This document shows positions 16,675 to 27,206 of a DNA stretch of 64,000 bases, piece after piece. Source of the stretch: Pontibacillus litoralis JSM 072002 (lineage in GTDB: Bacteria; Bacillota; Bacilli; Bacillales; BH030062); NCBI RefSeq assembly GCF_000775615.1, contig NZ_AVPG01000011.1:30558-94557 (forward strand), written 5' to 3'. Both the position numbers and the translations under genes were made by a program. Below the pieces are notes generated by a model. The model saw only the letters and a program-made list of their open reading frames with translations, did not search any database and was not told where the DNA came from. Every line of letters starts with the position of its first letter. Position 1 is the stretch's first letter.

Positions 16675-18023
16675 CACACATTCGTTTTGATTATGAGAAA
16701 GCAATGTCCTTTTTTAATCAACAAGAAATTGACAACATGAAAGATTATGTGAAACTTGCTCATCATTCTTTACATGAGAAAACAGGAGCAGGAAATGATT
16801 TTCTAGGGTGGCTTGATTTGCCTAGCGAATACGATAAAGACGAATTTAGTCGTATTCAACAATCAGCAGACAAGATAAAGACCGATTCAGATGTATTAGT
16901 CGTTGTCGGGATTGGTGGATCTTATTTAGGTGCTCGGGCTGCGTTAGAAATGCTCAATCATACATTTTATAATGAATTGACGAAAGAGCAGCGTAAAACG
17001 CCACAAGTAATCTTCGTAGGCAATAGTATTAGTGCCCCTTACATTAATGATCTATTTGATGTGCTAGAAGGAAAAGATGTATCTGTTAATGTCATTTCTA
17101 AAAGTGGTACAACAACAGAACCAGCTATCGCTTTCCGTATTTTCCGTGACTTCTTAGAGAGAAAATACGGCAAAGAAGAAGCGAGAGAGCGTATTTATGC
17201 TACAACGGATCGTCAAAAAGGTGCACTCAAGACGTTAGCGCAAGAAGAAGGATATGAAAGTTTTATTATCCCTGATGATGTAGGTGGGCGTTTTTCTGTC
17301 CTTACAGCTGTTGGGCTATTACCAATTGCGGTCAGTGGAATAGATATACAAGAAATGATGAATGGTGCTCAAACGGCTGAACAAGAACTTGCAGCTTCTG
17401 AGCTAGACGAAAACCCTGCTTATCAGTACGCCGCTGTACGTAACGTGCTTTATAACAAAGGGAAGACGATTGAAATGCTAGTAAATTATGAACCAGCTTT
17501 ACAATATTTTGCTGAATGGTGGAAGCAGCTATTCGGTGAGAGTGAAGGAAAGGACCAAAAAGGGATTTTCCCTGCGTCTGCTAACTTTTCTACAGATCTT
17601 CATTCAATGGGACAATATGTACAAGATGGTCGCCGTGACTTGTTTGAAACAGTTATCCACGTTGAGCAGCCAAAGAGTGATGTCACTATTGAAGCAGATG
17701 AACAAAACTTAGATGGTTTAAACTATCTTGCAGGTAAAACAATTGATTACGTGAATGAGAAAGCATTTGAAGGTACGTTGCTTGCGCATACAGATGGTCA
17801 AGTACCGAATTTAATTGTTCATGTGCCACAATTAGATGCATTCACATTTGGTTACATGGTGTACTTCTTTGAAAAGGCGTGTGCTATTAGTGGGTACTTA
17901 CTAGGGGTAAATCCATTTGATCAGCCGGGTGTTGAAGCTTATAAGAAAAATATGTTCGCTCTATTAGGTAAACCAGGATTTGAAGCGCAAAAAGCAGAAC
18001 TTGAAAAACGATTAAACAAATAA
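16671..18023 (+). CDS. pgi: Glucose-6-phosphate isomerase
   Basis: Glycolytic enzyme interconverting glucose-6-phosphate and fructose-6-phosphate in the cytosol. Its 450 residues match the short Bacillus type. The sugar phosphate site [17 protein letters not shown] lies near residue 80. Family signature 1 ([17 protein letters not shown]) is near 202-218. [14 protein letters not shown] comes near 305, and signature 2 ([12 protein letters not shown]) near 417. The start ATG follows CTTGGAGGG by 7 bases. A short reading frame ends across the pgi start codon. A strong terminator follows. Confidence 0.98.
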   Translation: MTHIRFDYEKAMSFFNQQEIDNMKDYVKLAHHSLHEKTGAGNDFLGWLDLPSEYDKDEFSRIQQSADKIKTDSDVLVVVGIGGSYLGARAALEMLNHTFYNELTKEQRKTPQVIFVGNSISAPYINDLFDVLEGKDVSVNVISKSGTTTEPAIAFRIFRDFLERKYGKEEARERIYATTDRQKGALKTLAQEEGYESFIIPDDVGGRFSVLTAVGLLPIAVSGIDIQEMMNGAQTAEQELAASELDENPAYQYAAVRNVLYNKGKTIEMLVNYEPALQYFAEWWKQLFGESEGKDQKGIFPASANFSTDLHSMGQYVQDGRRDLFETVIHVEQPKSDVTIEADEQNLDGLNYLAGKTIDYVNEKAFEGTLLAHTDGQVPNLIVHVPQLDAFTFGYMVYFFEKACAISGYLLGVNPFDQPGVEAYKKNMFALLGKPGFEAQKAELEKRLNK

Positions 18024-18054
18024 CGTTGGCATGAACCCTTCTGCCTCTGGTGGA

Positions 18055-18087
18055 GAAACCTGACATGAAATTGTGTCAGGTTTCTTT
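18055..18087 (+). terminator. Terminator after pgi
   Basis: GAAACCTGACA pairs perfectly with TGTCAGGTTTC and is followed by a short T run. Confidence 0.85.
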
Positions 18088-18142
18088 AGTAATATAAGCA
18101 ATATTCGCACATGCTAAAGAAAAAAGAGAGGTAGTGAACTTT

Positions 18143-18547
18143 ATGATTACTATTCCATCAAAGGTTGAGTCACACACCTTTTCCTTGTATGACTTAGAAC
18201 AGATGTTAAAACCAATAGGCTATGTGATAGGAGGGAATTGGGATTATGAACATGGTTCCTTTGATTATAAAATGGAGGACGATGAAGGATATCAGTTTTT
18301 ACGTGTCCCATTTATTGCGGTGAATGGCCAACTAGATGATAAAGAAGTAAGGGTGAAGCTCGGTCAGCCTTATTTATTAGCTCATCAATACCAGAGTGGA
18401 CTAGATGATCAGGTGCATAGCGGAAATATTCAAGCGGCCTTTAACCAATTTCAAGAGCCAGAAAATCCCGATGCAGAAGTCCCGGAGCGTATCATTGAAA
18501 TTGGTCAGCAACTCGTGTTCCAATTAGAGGAAGTATTATTTTCTTAA
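18143..18547 (+). CDS. yugN: YugN-like family protein
   Basis: A soluble protein of 134 residues from the YugN-like family of unknown function. It contains the characteristic GGNWDYEHGSFDYKME block near residue 32 and a conserved RVPFIAVNGQLD stretch. I chose ATG 18143; a GTG at 18134 in the same frame is only two bases from the ribosome binding site AGAGAGG. The order pgi-yugN-yugO is as in B. subtilis. The last 12 bases overlap the end of the convergent yugO gene. Confidence 0.85.
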   Translation: MITIPSKVESHTFSLYDLEQMLKPIGYVIGGNWDYEHGSFDYKMEDDEGYQFLRVPFIAVNGQLDDKEVRVKLGQPYLLAHQYQSGLDDQVHSGNIQAAFNQFQEPENPDAEVPERIIEIGQQLVFQLEEVLFS

Positions 18548-19540
18548 AGGGGATAATACAATTAAATCGTCTGCATTCGTCAAAATAGTTTGAGTGGGTG
18601 GGTTTATGTGTAACTCACCTTCTTTTATTAGTCCTAACAATAAGTCCTCTTGTTTTAGAAATTCTAGCGAGCACGTGAGAAACGTTTCACCAACTAAATG
18701 ATGGGGAACTTCAACTTGTTTGTATTGCTGACTGGATAATTGACCTACTAATGTATAAAAGGGATCTGTTTGTCCTTTGCGGTATAGAGCATGAAAGAAA
18801 AGCGTACTCATAAAATCATTGGAACGAATGACGGTGTCGGCCCCAGCTCGTTTCGCATTGGCAATTTGTTCTTTCGTTAATATTTCGGTAATGATGAATA
18901 TGTTAGGGTTTAACCCTCGGATCGCTACAGTATCTAAAATGCTACTTTGATCTGCTTGTCGTTCTTCCATAGACGGGTCGGAAGTAATAATGGCCGCTCT
19001 TGCTTTTGCTATATTTGCTTTCATTAACGTATCGTCCTCAGAACCGTTACCTTGGATGAAATGAATAGGCCATTGCTTGTAAGGGATAGCCCTTAGCGTA
19101 TGATCTATTAATACAACGTGTTCTTTCGGTGCAAATTGTTGTACCATCTCTACTAATTGCTTCGTGCGTTCATTCCAACCAATAAATATAATATGCTGCT
19201 CGCCTTTATATTCTATTTTCCCTTTGGCTAAATCTTTTTCGTATTTTACCGTTGAGGCGGAAACCGTTGCCATATAAAAGGTAACTAACCCTCCTCCTGC
19301 AATGATTAATAAAATGCCTACTATTTTCCCAGTGACTGTTTCAGGAACAAGATCTCCGTACCCGACTGTTGAGCCTGTAATGACGGCCCACCATATCCCT
19401 TCAAATACAGTTGGAAATGCTTCAGGTTCTATCCAGTGAATGACAATACCAAAGAAAACCATAAAAGTAGCAACAGTAAGCAGTAAACGCAGAAAAATAG
19501 GTGTTCGAAAATACCATTGAAAAAACGTATGCAAACTCAT
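18536..19540 (-). CDS. yugO: Potassium channel YugO (two-TM pore plus RCK domain)
   Basis: K+ channel subunit that probably assembles as a tetramer. It has two membrane segments (about 15-35 and 75-95) flanking a pore helix and the selectivity filter TVGYGD at residues 58-63. An RCK/TrkA-N domain follows from about residue 112 (IIFIGWNERTKQLVEMV), then a TrkA-C-like end. In B. subtilis YugO carries the potassium currents that spread electrical signals in biofilms. I chose ATG 19540, which follows GAGGAG; the longer frame adds 17 residues without support. The small mistic gene (mstX) found upstream of yugO in B. subtilis is not present here. The gene end overlaps yugN by 12 bases. Confidence 0.92.
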   Translation of the reverse strand: MSLHTFFQWYFRTPIFLRLLLTVATFMVFFGIVIHWIEPEAFPTVFEGIWWAVITGSTVGYGDLVPETVTGKIVGILLIIAGGGLVTFYMATVSASTVKYEKDLAKGKIEYKGEQHIIFIGWNERTKQLVEMVQQFAPKEHVVLIDHTLRAIPYKQWPIHFIQGNGSEDDTLMKANIAKARAAIITSDPSMEERQADQSSILDTVAIRGLNPNIFIITEILTKEQIANAKRAGADTVIRSNDFMSTLFFHALYRKGQTDPFYTLVGQLSSQQYKQVEVPHHLVGETFLTCSLEFLKQEDLLLGLIKEGELHINPPTQTILTNADDLIVLSPLRK

Positions 19541-19662
19541 AAGAATCTCCTCATTTTTTGTACTAGTATTGTCCACATTAAGCATAATCAAACCATTCCA
19601 TTTTAAAAACGAACGATATAACGAAATAACAAATTAAATATTCGTTTTTTGTTCTTTTTCTA

Positions 19663-19690
19663 TTGAAATTTTGTTTGAGGTTGTTATAAT
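19663..19690 (+). promoter_or_regulatory. Sigma-A promoter of the xpt-pbuX operon
   Basis: TTGAAA at 19663-19668 and TATAAT at 19685-19690 are separated by 16 bases, just upstream of the guanine riboswitch. The 120 bases before it, up to the yugO start, are AT-rich without other clear elements. Confidence 0.75.
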
Positions 19691-19715
19691 GAGGATAATT
19701 TCATAAAATATTGTT

Positions 19716-19784
19716 GCTCATATAATAGTGGGGATATGGCCTACGAGTTTCTACCAGATTACCGTAAATGATCTGACTATGAGT
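19716..19784 (+). ncRNA. Guanine (purine) riboswitch
   Basis: The purine aptamer is unmistakable: P1 is CTCATA with TATGAG, and the junction and loop sequences TATAAT, GATATGG, TTTCTACC and CCGTAAATG follow in the xpt order. The base before the 3' side of P1 (position 19777) is C, which specifies guanine rather than adenine. It controls xpt-pbuX by way of the downstream terminator. Confidence 0.97.
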
Positions 19785-19809
19785 ATTGCTTTTGTTCATA
19801 TTTATTAGT

Positions 19810-21772
<1,963 letters not shown>

Positions 21773-21971
21773 TGAAAGGATAAAAAGGAAGCGGCTTTCT
21801 TTATATCAATAAAATGGCATGGTTACAATATTAAAATGTGACAAAAATGTGTAGTTTATGTAATCGTTTTCTAAAAATATGTTTAGATGTCCCCGTTTTG
21901 TTTTCGTTTTCGTTACAATAGAATTTACACGCTATGTTTAACGTGTACAACGAATGAAGGGGTTCAAATCG

Positions 21972-22331
21972 ATGATATATGAGGTAGTAAAAGAACATCA
22001 CAAAACGAACAAAAACCCGCTCAAGCTGTCTGTAGGCGATCAAATCACTTTTAAAGCAAGAGTAAGTGGTCCAGAAGTGTATGAGCGTTGGGTATATTGT
22101 CTTCATGAAGTTTCAGGTCTTGAAGGATGGGTGCCAGAACAACTTATTTATAAATATAAAGACTATGAAGGTGTTATGATGAGAAGTTATAGCGCTAATG
22201 AATTAGAAGTAGATATTGGTGATAAGTTTCAAGTGCTTGAAGTGTTAAATGGCTGGGTGTGGGGGAAGTTAATTTCATCAGGTGAGATGGGATGGCTTCC
22301 GAAGCAATGCCTAGAAGATTTTATAGAATAA
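21972..22331 (+). CDS. SH3-like domain protein
   Basis: A 119-residue soluble protein with two SH3-like repeats, about residues 15-55 (GDQITF...GLEGWVPEQLI) and 65-118 (DIGDKFQVLEVLNGWVWG...MGWLPKQCLE). Such variant SH3 domains often bind proteins or cell wall, but there is no signal peptide, so it should be cytosolic. I do not know a function. I chose ATG 21972 with AAGGGG about 10 bases upstream; ATG 21954 lies at the ribosome binding site itself. TACAAT at 21914-21919 may be its -10 box. A GC-rich hairpin (22342-22368) follows. Confidence 0.75.
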   Translation: MIYEVVKEHHKTNKNPLKLSVGDQITFKARVSGPEVYERWVYCLHEVSGLEGWVPEQLIYKYKDYEGVMMRSYSANELEVDIGDKFQVLEVLNGWVWGKLISSGEMGWLPKQCLEDFIE

Positions 22332-22341
22332 TAACAGCTAG

Positions 22342-22375
22342 CCCTAGCATTATCTTTCGGTGCTAGGGTGTTTGT
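22342..22375 (+). terminator. Probable terminator after the SH3-like gene
   Basis: CCCTAGCA pairs with TGCTAGGG, followed by an interrupted T tract (TGTTTGTTT). Confidence 0.6.
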
Positions 22376-22443
22376 TTCTAGACATGTTAGTGTTTTACCA
22401 TTGATTACGATAAGATAAGTAAAAAGAGAAAGGGGAATGCAAC

Positions 22444-23502
22444 GTGGAACAACAGCAGATGGATTTCTTAATGGAATTATTAACAACACCTTCACCGTCT
22501 AGTTTAGAAATGGGTATTCAAAAAAAGTGGTTGGAATATGTGAGGCCTTATGCTGATGAAATACGAACAGACAATGCTGGCAATGTCATCGGTGTATTAA
22601 ATCCAGAGGCTGAATTTAAAATTATGTTGGCTGGTCATTGTGATGAAATTGGGTTAGTCATTAATCGGGTGGACGAACGAGGCTTTCTTCATTTTGATAA
22701 AATGGGTGGAATTAATCCCAAGGCAGCTGTTGGCATGAAAGTTACTGTTCTAGGTTATGGTGGCACGGTTACGGGAGTGATTGGCGTCAATGCCCAACAC
22801 CATGGTGGATTAAAGGGAGACTTTAGCTTAGAGAATTTGTTCATTGACTGTGGTGCGAAATCCAAAGAAGAAATGGAACGGTATGTACAAATCGGTGATC
22901 TAGCAGTATATAAACGAGAGCCTGAAATACTAATGGATCGATACCTATCTGGAAGAGGATTAGATAATCGTACGGGATCCTTTATTGTAGCGGAGGTATT
23001 GCGCCAATTATCACAACATAACCTAAACGTTGGTGTATATGCAGCCAGTACAGTAAACGAAGAAACTAATATGGGAGGGGCGTATTTTGCGGCAGCTGGA
23101 ATAGAACCAACGATGGCCATTGCCGTGGACGTTACATTTGCTACGGACTATCCGAAAGTGGACAGCAACAAGCATGGTGATGTCCGTTTAGAGAAAGGGC
23201 CAGTATTAGCGAAAGGGGCACCGATCAATCGGAAAATGAATAAACCACTTGAAAATGCTGCCAAGTCTTTAAATTTGAATGTGCAATATGAATTGACACC
23301 GAGAATGACTGGTACAGATGCAGATAAAATGCGTTTGACTGGACAAGGTGTTCCTGTAAGTTTAGTTTCCTTGCCGCTTCGTTACATGCACTCGCCTGTA
23401 GAGACAGCTAGCATGCAAGACATAGAAGAAGAAATAGCATTGCTGGTACATATGATTAAGGAAATGACTGGAGAAGAAAGTTTGAACCCATTAGAAGATT
23501 AA
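22444..23502 (+). CDS. M42-family metallopeptidase (FrvX/YsdC-type aminopeptidase)
   Basis: Cytosolic tetrahedral aminopeptidase-type enzyme with two metal ions. Ligands are visible in order: His in AGHCDEIG near residue 67, Asp in GLDNRTGS near 175, the Glu pair in STVNEETNMGGA near 205, Asp in AVDVTFATD near 228, and His in RYMHSPVET near 317. The length of 352 residues fits the family, whose B. subtilis members are YsdC, YtoP and YhfE. I cannot tell which of these is the orthologue, so no symbol is given. The start is GTG with AAAGGGG 8 bases upstream. The FMN riboswitch begins 88 bases after the stop codon. Confidence 0.92.
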   Translation: MEQQQMDFLMELLTTPSPSSLEMGIQKKWLEYVRPYADEIRTDNAGNVIGVLNPEAEFKIMLAGHCDEIGLVINRVDERGFLHFDKMGGINPKAAVGMKVTVLGYGGTVTGVIGVNAQHHGGLKGDFSLENLFIDCGAKSKEEMERYVQIGDLAVYKREPEILMDRYLSGRGLDNRTGSFIVAEVLRQLSQHNLNVGVYAASTVNEETNMGGAYFAAAGIEPTMAIAVDVTFATDYPKVDSNKHGDVRLEKGPVLAKGAPINRKMNKPLENAAKSLNLNVQYELTPRMTGTDADKMRLTGQGVPVSLVSLPLRYMHSPVETASMQDIEEEIALLVHMIKEMTGEESLNPLED

Positions 23503-23589
23503 ACGATAATATGTATGAAAAACTTTTTTCTGTTCAAATGTGATTTTTTTTATTATAATGAGAATTGTATTCAACTAAATAACGATTCC

Positions 23590-23732
23590 ATCTTCGGGGC
23601 AGGGTGCAATTCCCGACCGACGGTGATGAACCCACTTGGTGTTCTAAGTCCGTGACCCGTTTAGCCAATAGGTTAAACGGTTGACCTAGTGTGAATCTAG
23701 GACCGACAGTTAAAGTCTGGATGGGAGAAGAT
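23590..23732 (+). ncRNA. FMN riboswitch (RFN element)
   Basis: The RFN element is complete, from ATCTTCGGGGCAGGG through CGGTGATGAACC, AAGTCCGTGACCC, a variable arm and GGTGTGAAT-type sequence to GGATGGGAGAAGAT. A -10 box TATAAT at 23554-23559 lies just upstream. The next gene is the riboflavin transporter ribU, so high FMN should shut off uptake. Confidence 0.97.
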
Positions 23733-23785
23733 GTTGAGCGAAAAAATGGGTGTATAGGTACCCTTATTTCCTGATGACTAATTCC

Positions 23786-23819
23786 CCCCTGAAGTATGCT
23801 TATTACTTGAGGGGTTTTT
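23786..23819 (+). terminator. FMN riboswitch expression-platform terminator
   Basis: CCCCTGAAGTA pairs with TACTTGAGGGG (one mismatch), followed by TTTTTA. It lies between the aptamer and ribU, as expected for transcription attenuation. Confidence 0.88.
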
Positions 23820-23900
23820 ATGATGGTCGTTTATATGTGGGAAATACGTTCACCTTCATCTGGGATGTGAATCGGTAAGAAGAGATGAAGGAGGAGATCG

Positions 23901-24482
23901 ATGATGCAACCAAGTAAAGGGAGCTCATCCAAATTAGTAAAACTCATTACACTTTCGTTAATGGGGACCATTGCTTTATTGCTCATGCTTTTAGATTTCC
24001 CATTGCCAATGTTACCACCATTTCTAAAGGTAGACTTAAGTGACATACCAGCACTATTTGCGGCACTTCTATTCTCACCAATTGCAGGTGTCATTGTAGA
24101 AGTGTTCAAAAACGGCCTACACTTTATGTTGGGAAGTGGGGATCCAATTGGTTCATTAGCAAACCTACTAGCGGGTATCATGTTTATACTGCCAGTTTCG
24201 ATGTTCTATCATCGTTTTAAAACAGTAAAGAGCATTGTATCTGGGCTAGTGACTGGTACCATTATTATGGCAATTGGTATGTCAGTGTTAAACTATTTTG
24301 TTATTTTGCCGGCATACGCTTGGTTAATGGGATTTGAAGTAGAGGGAACGAAGCTAGGCTATATTACTGCGGGGATTATTCCGTTTAATGTTATTAAAGG
24401 CGTAATCGTCAGCTTGTTATTCATTCCGTTATTCATGAAATTAAAGCCATGGTTGGAACAAAAACAAGCTAAATTGACGTAA
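23901..24482 (+). CDS. ribU: Riboflavin transporter RibU (ECF S component)
   Basis: Substrate-binding membrane subunit of an energy-coupling factor importer for riboflavin. It works with the shared EcfAA'T module, which is not in the window. The 193 residues form five to six membrane segments, with the family sequences LLDFPLPMLPPFLKVDLSDIPAL near residue 30 and FKNGLHFMLGSGDPIGSLANLLAG near residue 73. ATG 23901 and 23904 are both possible, after AAGGAGGAG. It is controlled by the FMN riboswitch and ends at a strong hairpin. Length and regulation match B. subtilis RibU. Confidence 0.95.
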   Translation: MMQPSKGSSSKLVKLITLSLMGTIALLLMLLDFPLPMLPPFLKVDLSDIPALFAALLFSPIAGVIVEVFKNGLHFMLGSGDPIGSLANLLAGIMFILPVSMFYHRFKTVKSIVSGLVTGTIIMAIGMSVLNYFVILPAYAWLMGFEVEGTKLGYITAGIIPFNVIKGVIVSLLFIPLFMKLKPWLEQKQAKLT

Positions 24483-24493
24483 CGATAAAATGT

Positions 24494-24539
24494 AAAGGTG
24501 TTACAGAAGTAGAGGAATACTTCTGTAACACCTTTTTTT
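24494..24539 (+). terminator. Terminator after ribU
   Basis: AAAGGTGTTACAGAAGT pairs perfectly with ACTTCTGTAACACCTTT and is followed by a T run. Confidence 0.94.
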
Positions 24540-24670
24540 ATTTTCTATAAAGTTTCACAAGTTTATTAAAAAACGGTAAAGTTGTTTACATTTCGTTCAT
24601 ATTAAAAATACTTAAAACGGCGTAGTGTTTAGTGTTTGGTCAAGAAATGGGCTTTTGGTTAATTAATAAC

Positions 24671-24697
24671 TTCACAATATCTTAAACGTTTTTACAT
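24671..24697 (+). promoter_or_regulatory. Possible PhoP-box-like direct repeats upstream of the PHP-SurE-ABC operon
   Basis: TTCACA (24671), TTAAAC (24682) and TTTACA/TTACAT (24691/24692) recur at about 10- to 11-base spacing, resembling TT(A/C/T)ACA repeats bound by PhoP in Bacillus. A further TTCACA lies at 24723. The region is AT-rich, so the match may be chance. No classical -35/-10 pair stands out in 24540-24770. Confidence 0.25.
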
Positions 24698-24770
24698 CAT
24701 TGCTTTAAATAGAATCAATCTTTTCACATTATACTTTTACTTAACTTGAAACAATTGTGGGGGGATGGAG

Positions 24771-25598
24771 ATGGATTTACATATGCATTCTATTTTTTCG
24801 GATGGTGAATGGACACCGGAGCAGTTAATTAGACAAGCAAATCAATCTTCTGTTAGAACAATGGCGATAACAGACCATGATGAGATTACTGGGTACGTGC
24901 AAGGGAAAAATCTAGCTCAAGAACTAGGTATTCAACTTATTGCTGGTATAGAACTGAATACGGATGGGCCTGATGGAGAACTGCACATGTTAGGCTACGG
25001 CTTTGACCCTGATAGTGAGCAATTAGTAAGGCACATTTCATGGAGGAAGCAGGAGCGAAGAGAATGGGCAGAGCGAATGATTAACAACTTATGTAAACTT
25101 GGGTATGACATTGATATAGAAGGGTGTCTAACACATGTTACAGGGGATATAATTGTCCGTACTCATATCGCTGAAGAATTAAAGGTCAAAGGATATTTCC
25201 GAACTGCGAACGAAGCGTATGCTAGTTTGTTAGTTAAAGGAGCTAAAGCTTATGTTGATCGTGAACCTTTTAGTGCCAAGCAAGCTATCGAACTGATTCA
25301 TGACATTGGGGGTACAGCTTATATCGCTCATCCAGGTATATATAATACTGAAGTTGACTTTGAAACATTGGTGCGCTATGGGTTGGATGGAATTGAAGTG
25401 TGGCATTCTAAGCATAGTGAAGATCAAGTGATATCTTTTTGGCGCGAAGCAATGCGGTTAAAGTTAGAGGTATCAGGGGGTAGTGACTTTCATGGTCCTA
25501 ACTCTAGAAATCCATATGCTATTGGTAGTGTCTCGATACCTTCCTCAGTTAAGAAAGAATGGGAAGAAAAAGGGCTAGCGCTGAGAGGGAGTGAATGA
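24771..25598 (+). CDS. PHP-domain metal-dependent phosphoesterase (YciV/TrpH-like)
   Basis: Polymerase and histidinol phosphatase (PHP) fold hydrolase of 275 residues. Metal-site residues are in place: His4 and His6 (HMH), Asp11, Asp35-His36 (TDHDE), Glu61, His72, His132, His187 (AHPG), and Asp239 with His241 (SDFHG). Family members include nucleoside 3',5'-bisphosphate phosphatases and 5'-3' exoribonucleases, so the substrate is likely a phosphate ester. A helical insertion (residues 85-180) is typical of this branch. I chose ATG 24771, six bases after GGGGGG; ATG 24765 is also possible. It is the first gene of a six-gene operon and is followed after one base by the next. Confidence 0.88.
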   Translation: MDLHMHSIFSDGEWTPEQLIRQANQSSVRTMAITDHDEITGYVQGKNLAQELGIQLIAGIELNTDGPDGELHMLGYGFDPDSEQLVRHISWRKQERREWAERMINNLCKLGYDIDIEGCLTHVTGDIIVRTHIAEELKVKGYFRTANEAYASLLVKGAKAYVDREPFSAKQAIELIHDIGGTAYIAHPGIYNTEVDFETLVRYGLDGIEVWHSKHSEDQVISFWREAMRLKLEVSGGSDFHGPNSRNPYAIGSVSIPSSVKKEWEEKGLALRGSE

Positions 25599-25599
25599 G

Positions 25600-26394
25600 A
25601 TGAACCTATATATTTCTTCGACACTTATGTGGTCATATCCGGTTGACGAAGTAATTCGGCTGGCAAGTGGGCTGGGCGTTGCTGGTGTAGAAGTTTGGGC
25701 AGAGCACGTCTGGCTACATCATACTTGCACGGAGAAGATAATAGCTGCCAAGGAGGAAACGGGATTGGATGTAACGTTGCATGCGGCAAGTTGGGATTTG
25801 AATTTATGTTCCCTCAATGAAGGAACTCGCATACAATCGGTAACAGAAATAAAGAAATCCATGTACCTTGCTAAAAAAATTGGTGCAAATAACGTTACGT
25901 TTCACCCGGGTAGACTAACGTTAAAGTCCGAGTGGATAAAGTGGCACTTAGATCAATTACAGCAAAGTATTATCCGTTTATTGCAGTTAGGAGATGAACT
26001 TAACATAACGTTGTCGCTCGAATTAATGGAAGAGAAAGATAAAGAACTTCTTACGACAGCTGAACAAATGAATGCATTTTTGCAACATCTGCCTAGTTCA
26101 TTAAAAACCACATTTGATATAGCGCATGTTCCGTTTAGTCGTAACATCTTACAACAATTCAAGGAATTAGAGCGTATCAATAAAGTTCACATTAGTGATT
26201 CCACTTCAAAAGTGTATCATGTCCCTTTAGGTAAGGGTGAGCTAGCTATTACGCCAATACTTAACGAGTTAGCAAATGAAACGTATCCGATTGTGATTGA
26301 GGGATATGATGACTCAACTGAATTGAACATCTTAAAAGAAAACATGCGTTTTTTGCGTGAACAATATTCAATAGAAAAGGACGTGATTTGTTGA
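25600..26394 (+). CDS. Sugar phosphate isomerase/epimerase-like TIM-barrel protein
   Basis: AP endonuclease 2/xylose isomerase-like TIM barrel of 264 residues. Likely metal ligands follow the family pattern: His61, His102 (FHPGR), Glu141 (SLELME), Asp173 and His176 (TFDIAH), His197 (KVHISD), His207 and Glu234 (IEGYD). The family spans sugar isomerases, epimerases and endonuclease IV, so the reaction cannot be read from sequence. I chose ATG 25600, with GAGAGGGAG 8 bases upstream; an in-frame GTG at 25591 is also possible. It follows the PHP gene by one base and overlaps surE by 7, so it belongs to the same coupled operon. Confidence 0.82.
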   Translation: MNLYISSTLMWSYPVDEVIRLASGLGVAGVEVWAEHVWLHHTCTEKIIAAKEETGLDVTLHAASWDLNLCSLNEGTRIQSVTEIKKSMYLAKKIGANNVTFHPGRLTLKSEWIKWHLDQLQQSIIRLLQLGDELNITLSLELMEEKDKELLTTAEQMNAFLQHLPSSLKTTFDIAHVPFSRNILQQFKELERINKVHISDSTSKVYHVPLGKGELAITPILNELANETYPIVIEGYDDSTELNILKENMRFLREQYSIEKDVIC

Positions 26395-27206
26395 GATTTC
26401 TAGTTACAAATGATGATGGTATACATGCAAAGGGAGTTAGTGTATTGGTGGAAGTTCTTAAATTGTTCGGTGATGTGTATGTCGTTTGTCCAGATCAAGA
26501 GAGAAGTGCAGCTAGTCATTCGATAACATTGCGTCATCCTATTAAAGCGGAAAAAGTGCATTGGTTTGGTACGGGCGTACAAGCTTGGTCTGTTAATGGG
26601 ACTACAGCAGATTGTGTCAAGCTTGCCTTAGATGCATTGCTAGATGATAAACCTGATTATGTTATATCAGGCATCAACATTGGTCCGAATTTAGGACGTG
26701 ATTGGTATTATTCGGGAACGATATCAGGAGCCGTTGAAGGTGCTTTGTACAATATTCCATCTCTTGCTGTTTCACTAGCTCACTTTTCTGAAAGTGCCAT
26801 TAATTTCAATAGTGTCAAAGAGTTGTTCTATCAATTATGTGAACAAATATTTCAGAAGAAATTCCCGAACCATACGTTGTTAAATGTGAATATACCCCAT
26901 TTACCTTTAAGATTTTGCCAAGGGGTAGCAGTCGTACCGTTTAATAAAAATATTTCTCGTTATCAATACGTTGGATTAAATGACCCGCAAGGCCAGGTTC
27001 ATTATTGGCTCAAAGATAAACTACAACAAGTGATTCATGAAGATACTGAGCAAGATTACGGGAAGCTTCGGAGTGGGTGTATTACAGTTACTCCAGTAAA
27101 TGTCCATCAACAGCAACAGAAATTGCTTGCGAAGGTTGAACGCTGGTTTACCAGCTTTAATAAACAATTTAATGAGGGGGAAGAAAAAGTATGGGCAAAA
27201 AATTAG
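26388..27206 (+). CDS. surE: 5'/3'-nucleotidase SurE
   Basis: Metal-dependent phosphatase acting on nucleoside 5'- and 3'-monophosphates and, in some members, short polyphosphate. It has the family N-terminus LVTNDDGIHAKG with Asp9 and Asp10, Ser40, and the signature SGINIGPNLGRDWYYSGTIS at 94-113 with Asn97. The C-terminal third is more divergent. The start is TTG at 26388, or the adjacent TTG at 26391, after AAAAGGA. It overlaps both neighbours (7 and 16 bases). B. subtilis lacks an obvious surE in this setting. Its place between a PHP enzyme and an importer suggests a role in processing an imported phosphorylated compound. Confidence 0.92.
   Translation: MLRFLVTNDDGIHAKGVSVLVEVLKLFGDVYVVCPDQERSAASHSITLRHPIKAEKVHWFGTGVQAWSVNGTTADCVKLALDALLDDKPDYVISGINIGPNLGRDWYYSGTISGAVEGALYNIPSLAVSLAHFSESAINFNSVKELFYQLCEQIFQKKFPNHTLLNVNIPHLPLRFCQGVAVVPFNKNISRYQYVGLNDPQGQVHYWLKDKLQQVIHEDTEQDYGKLRSGCITVTPVNVHQQQQKLLAKVERWFTSFNKQFNEGEEKVWAKN

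Noticed and set aside
24540..24770. Fur box before the importer operon
   Set aside because: I looked for GATAATGATAATCATTATC-like palindromes and found none convincing.
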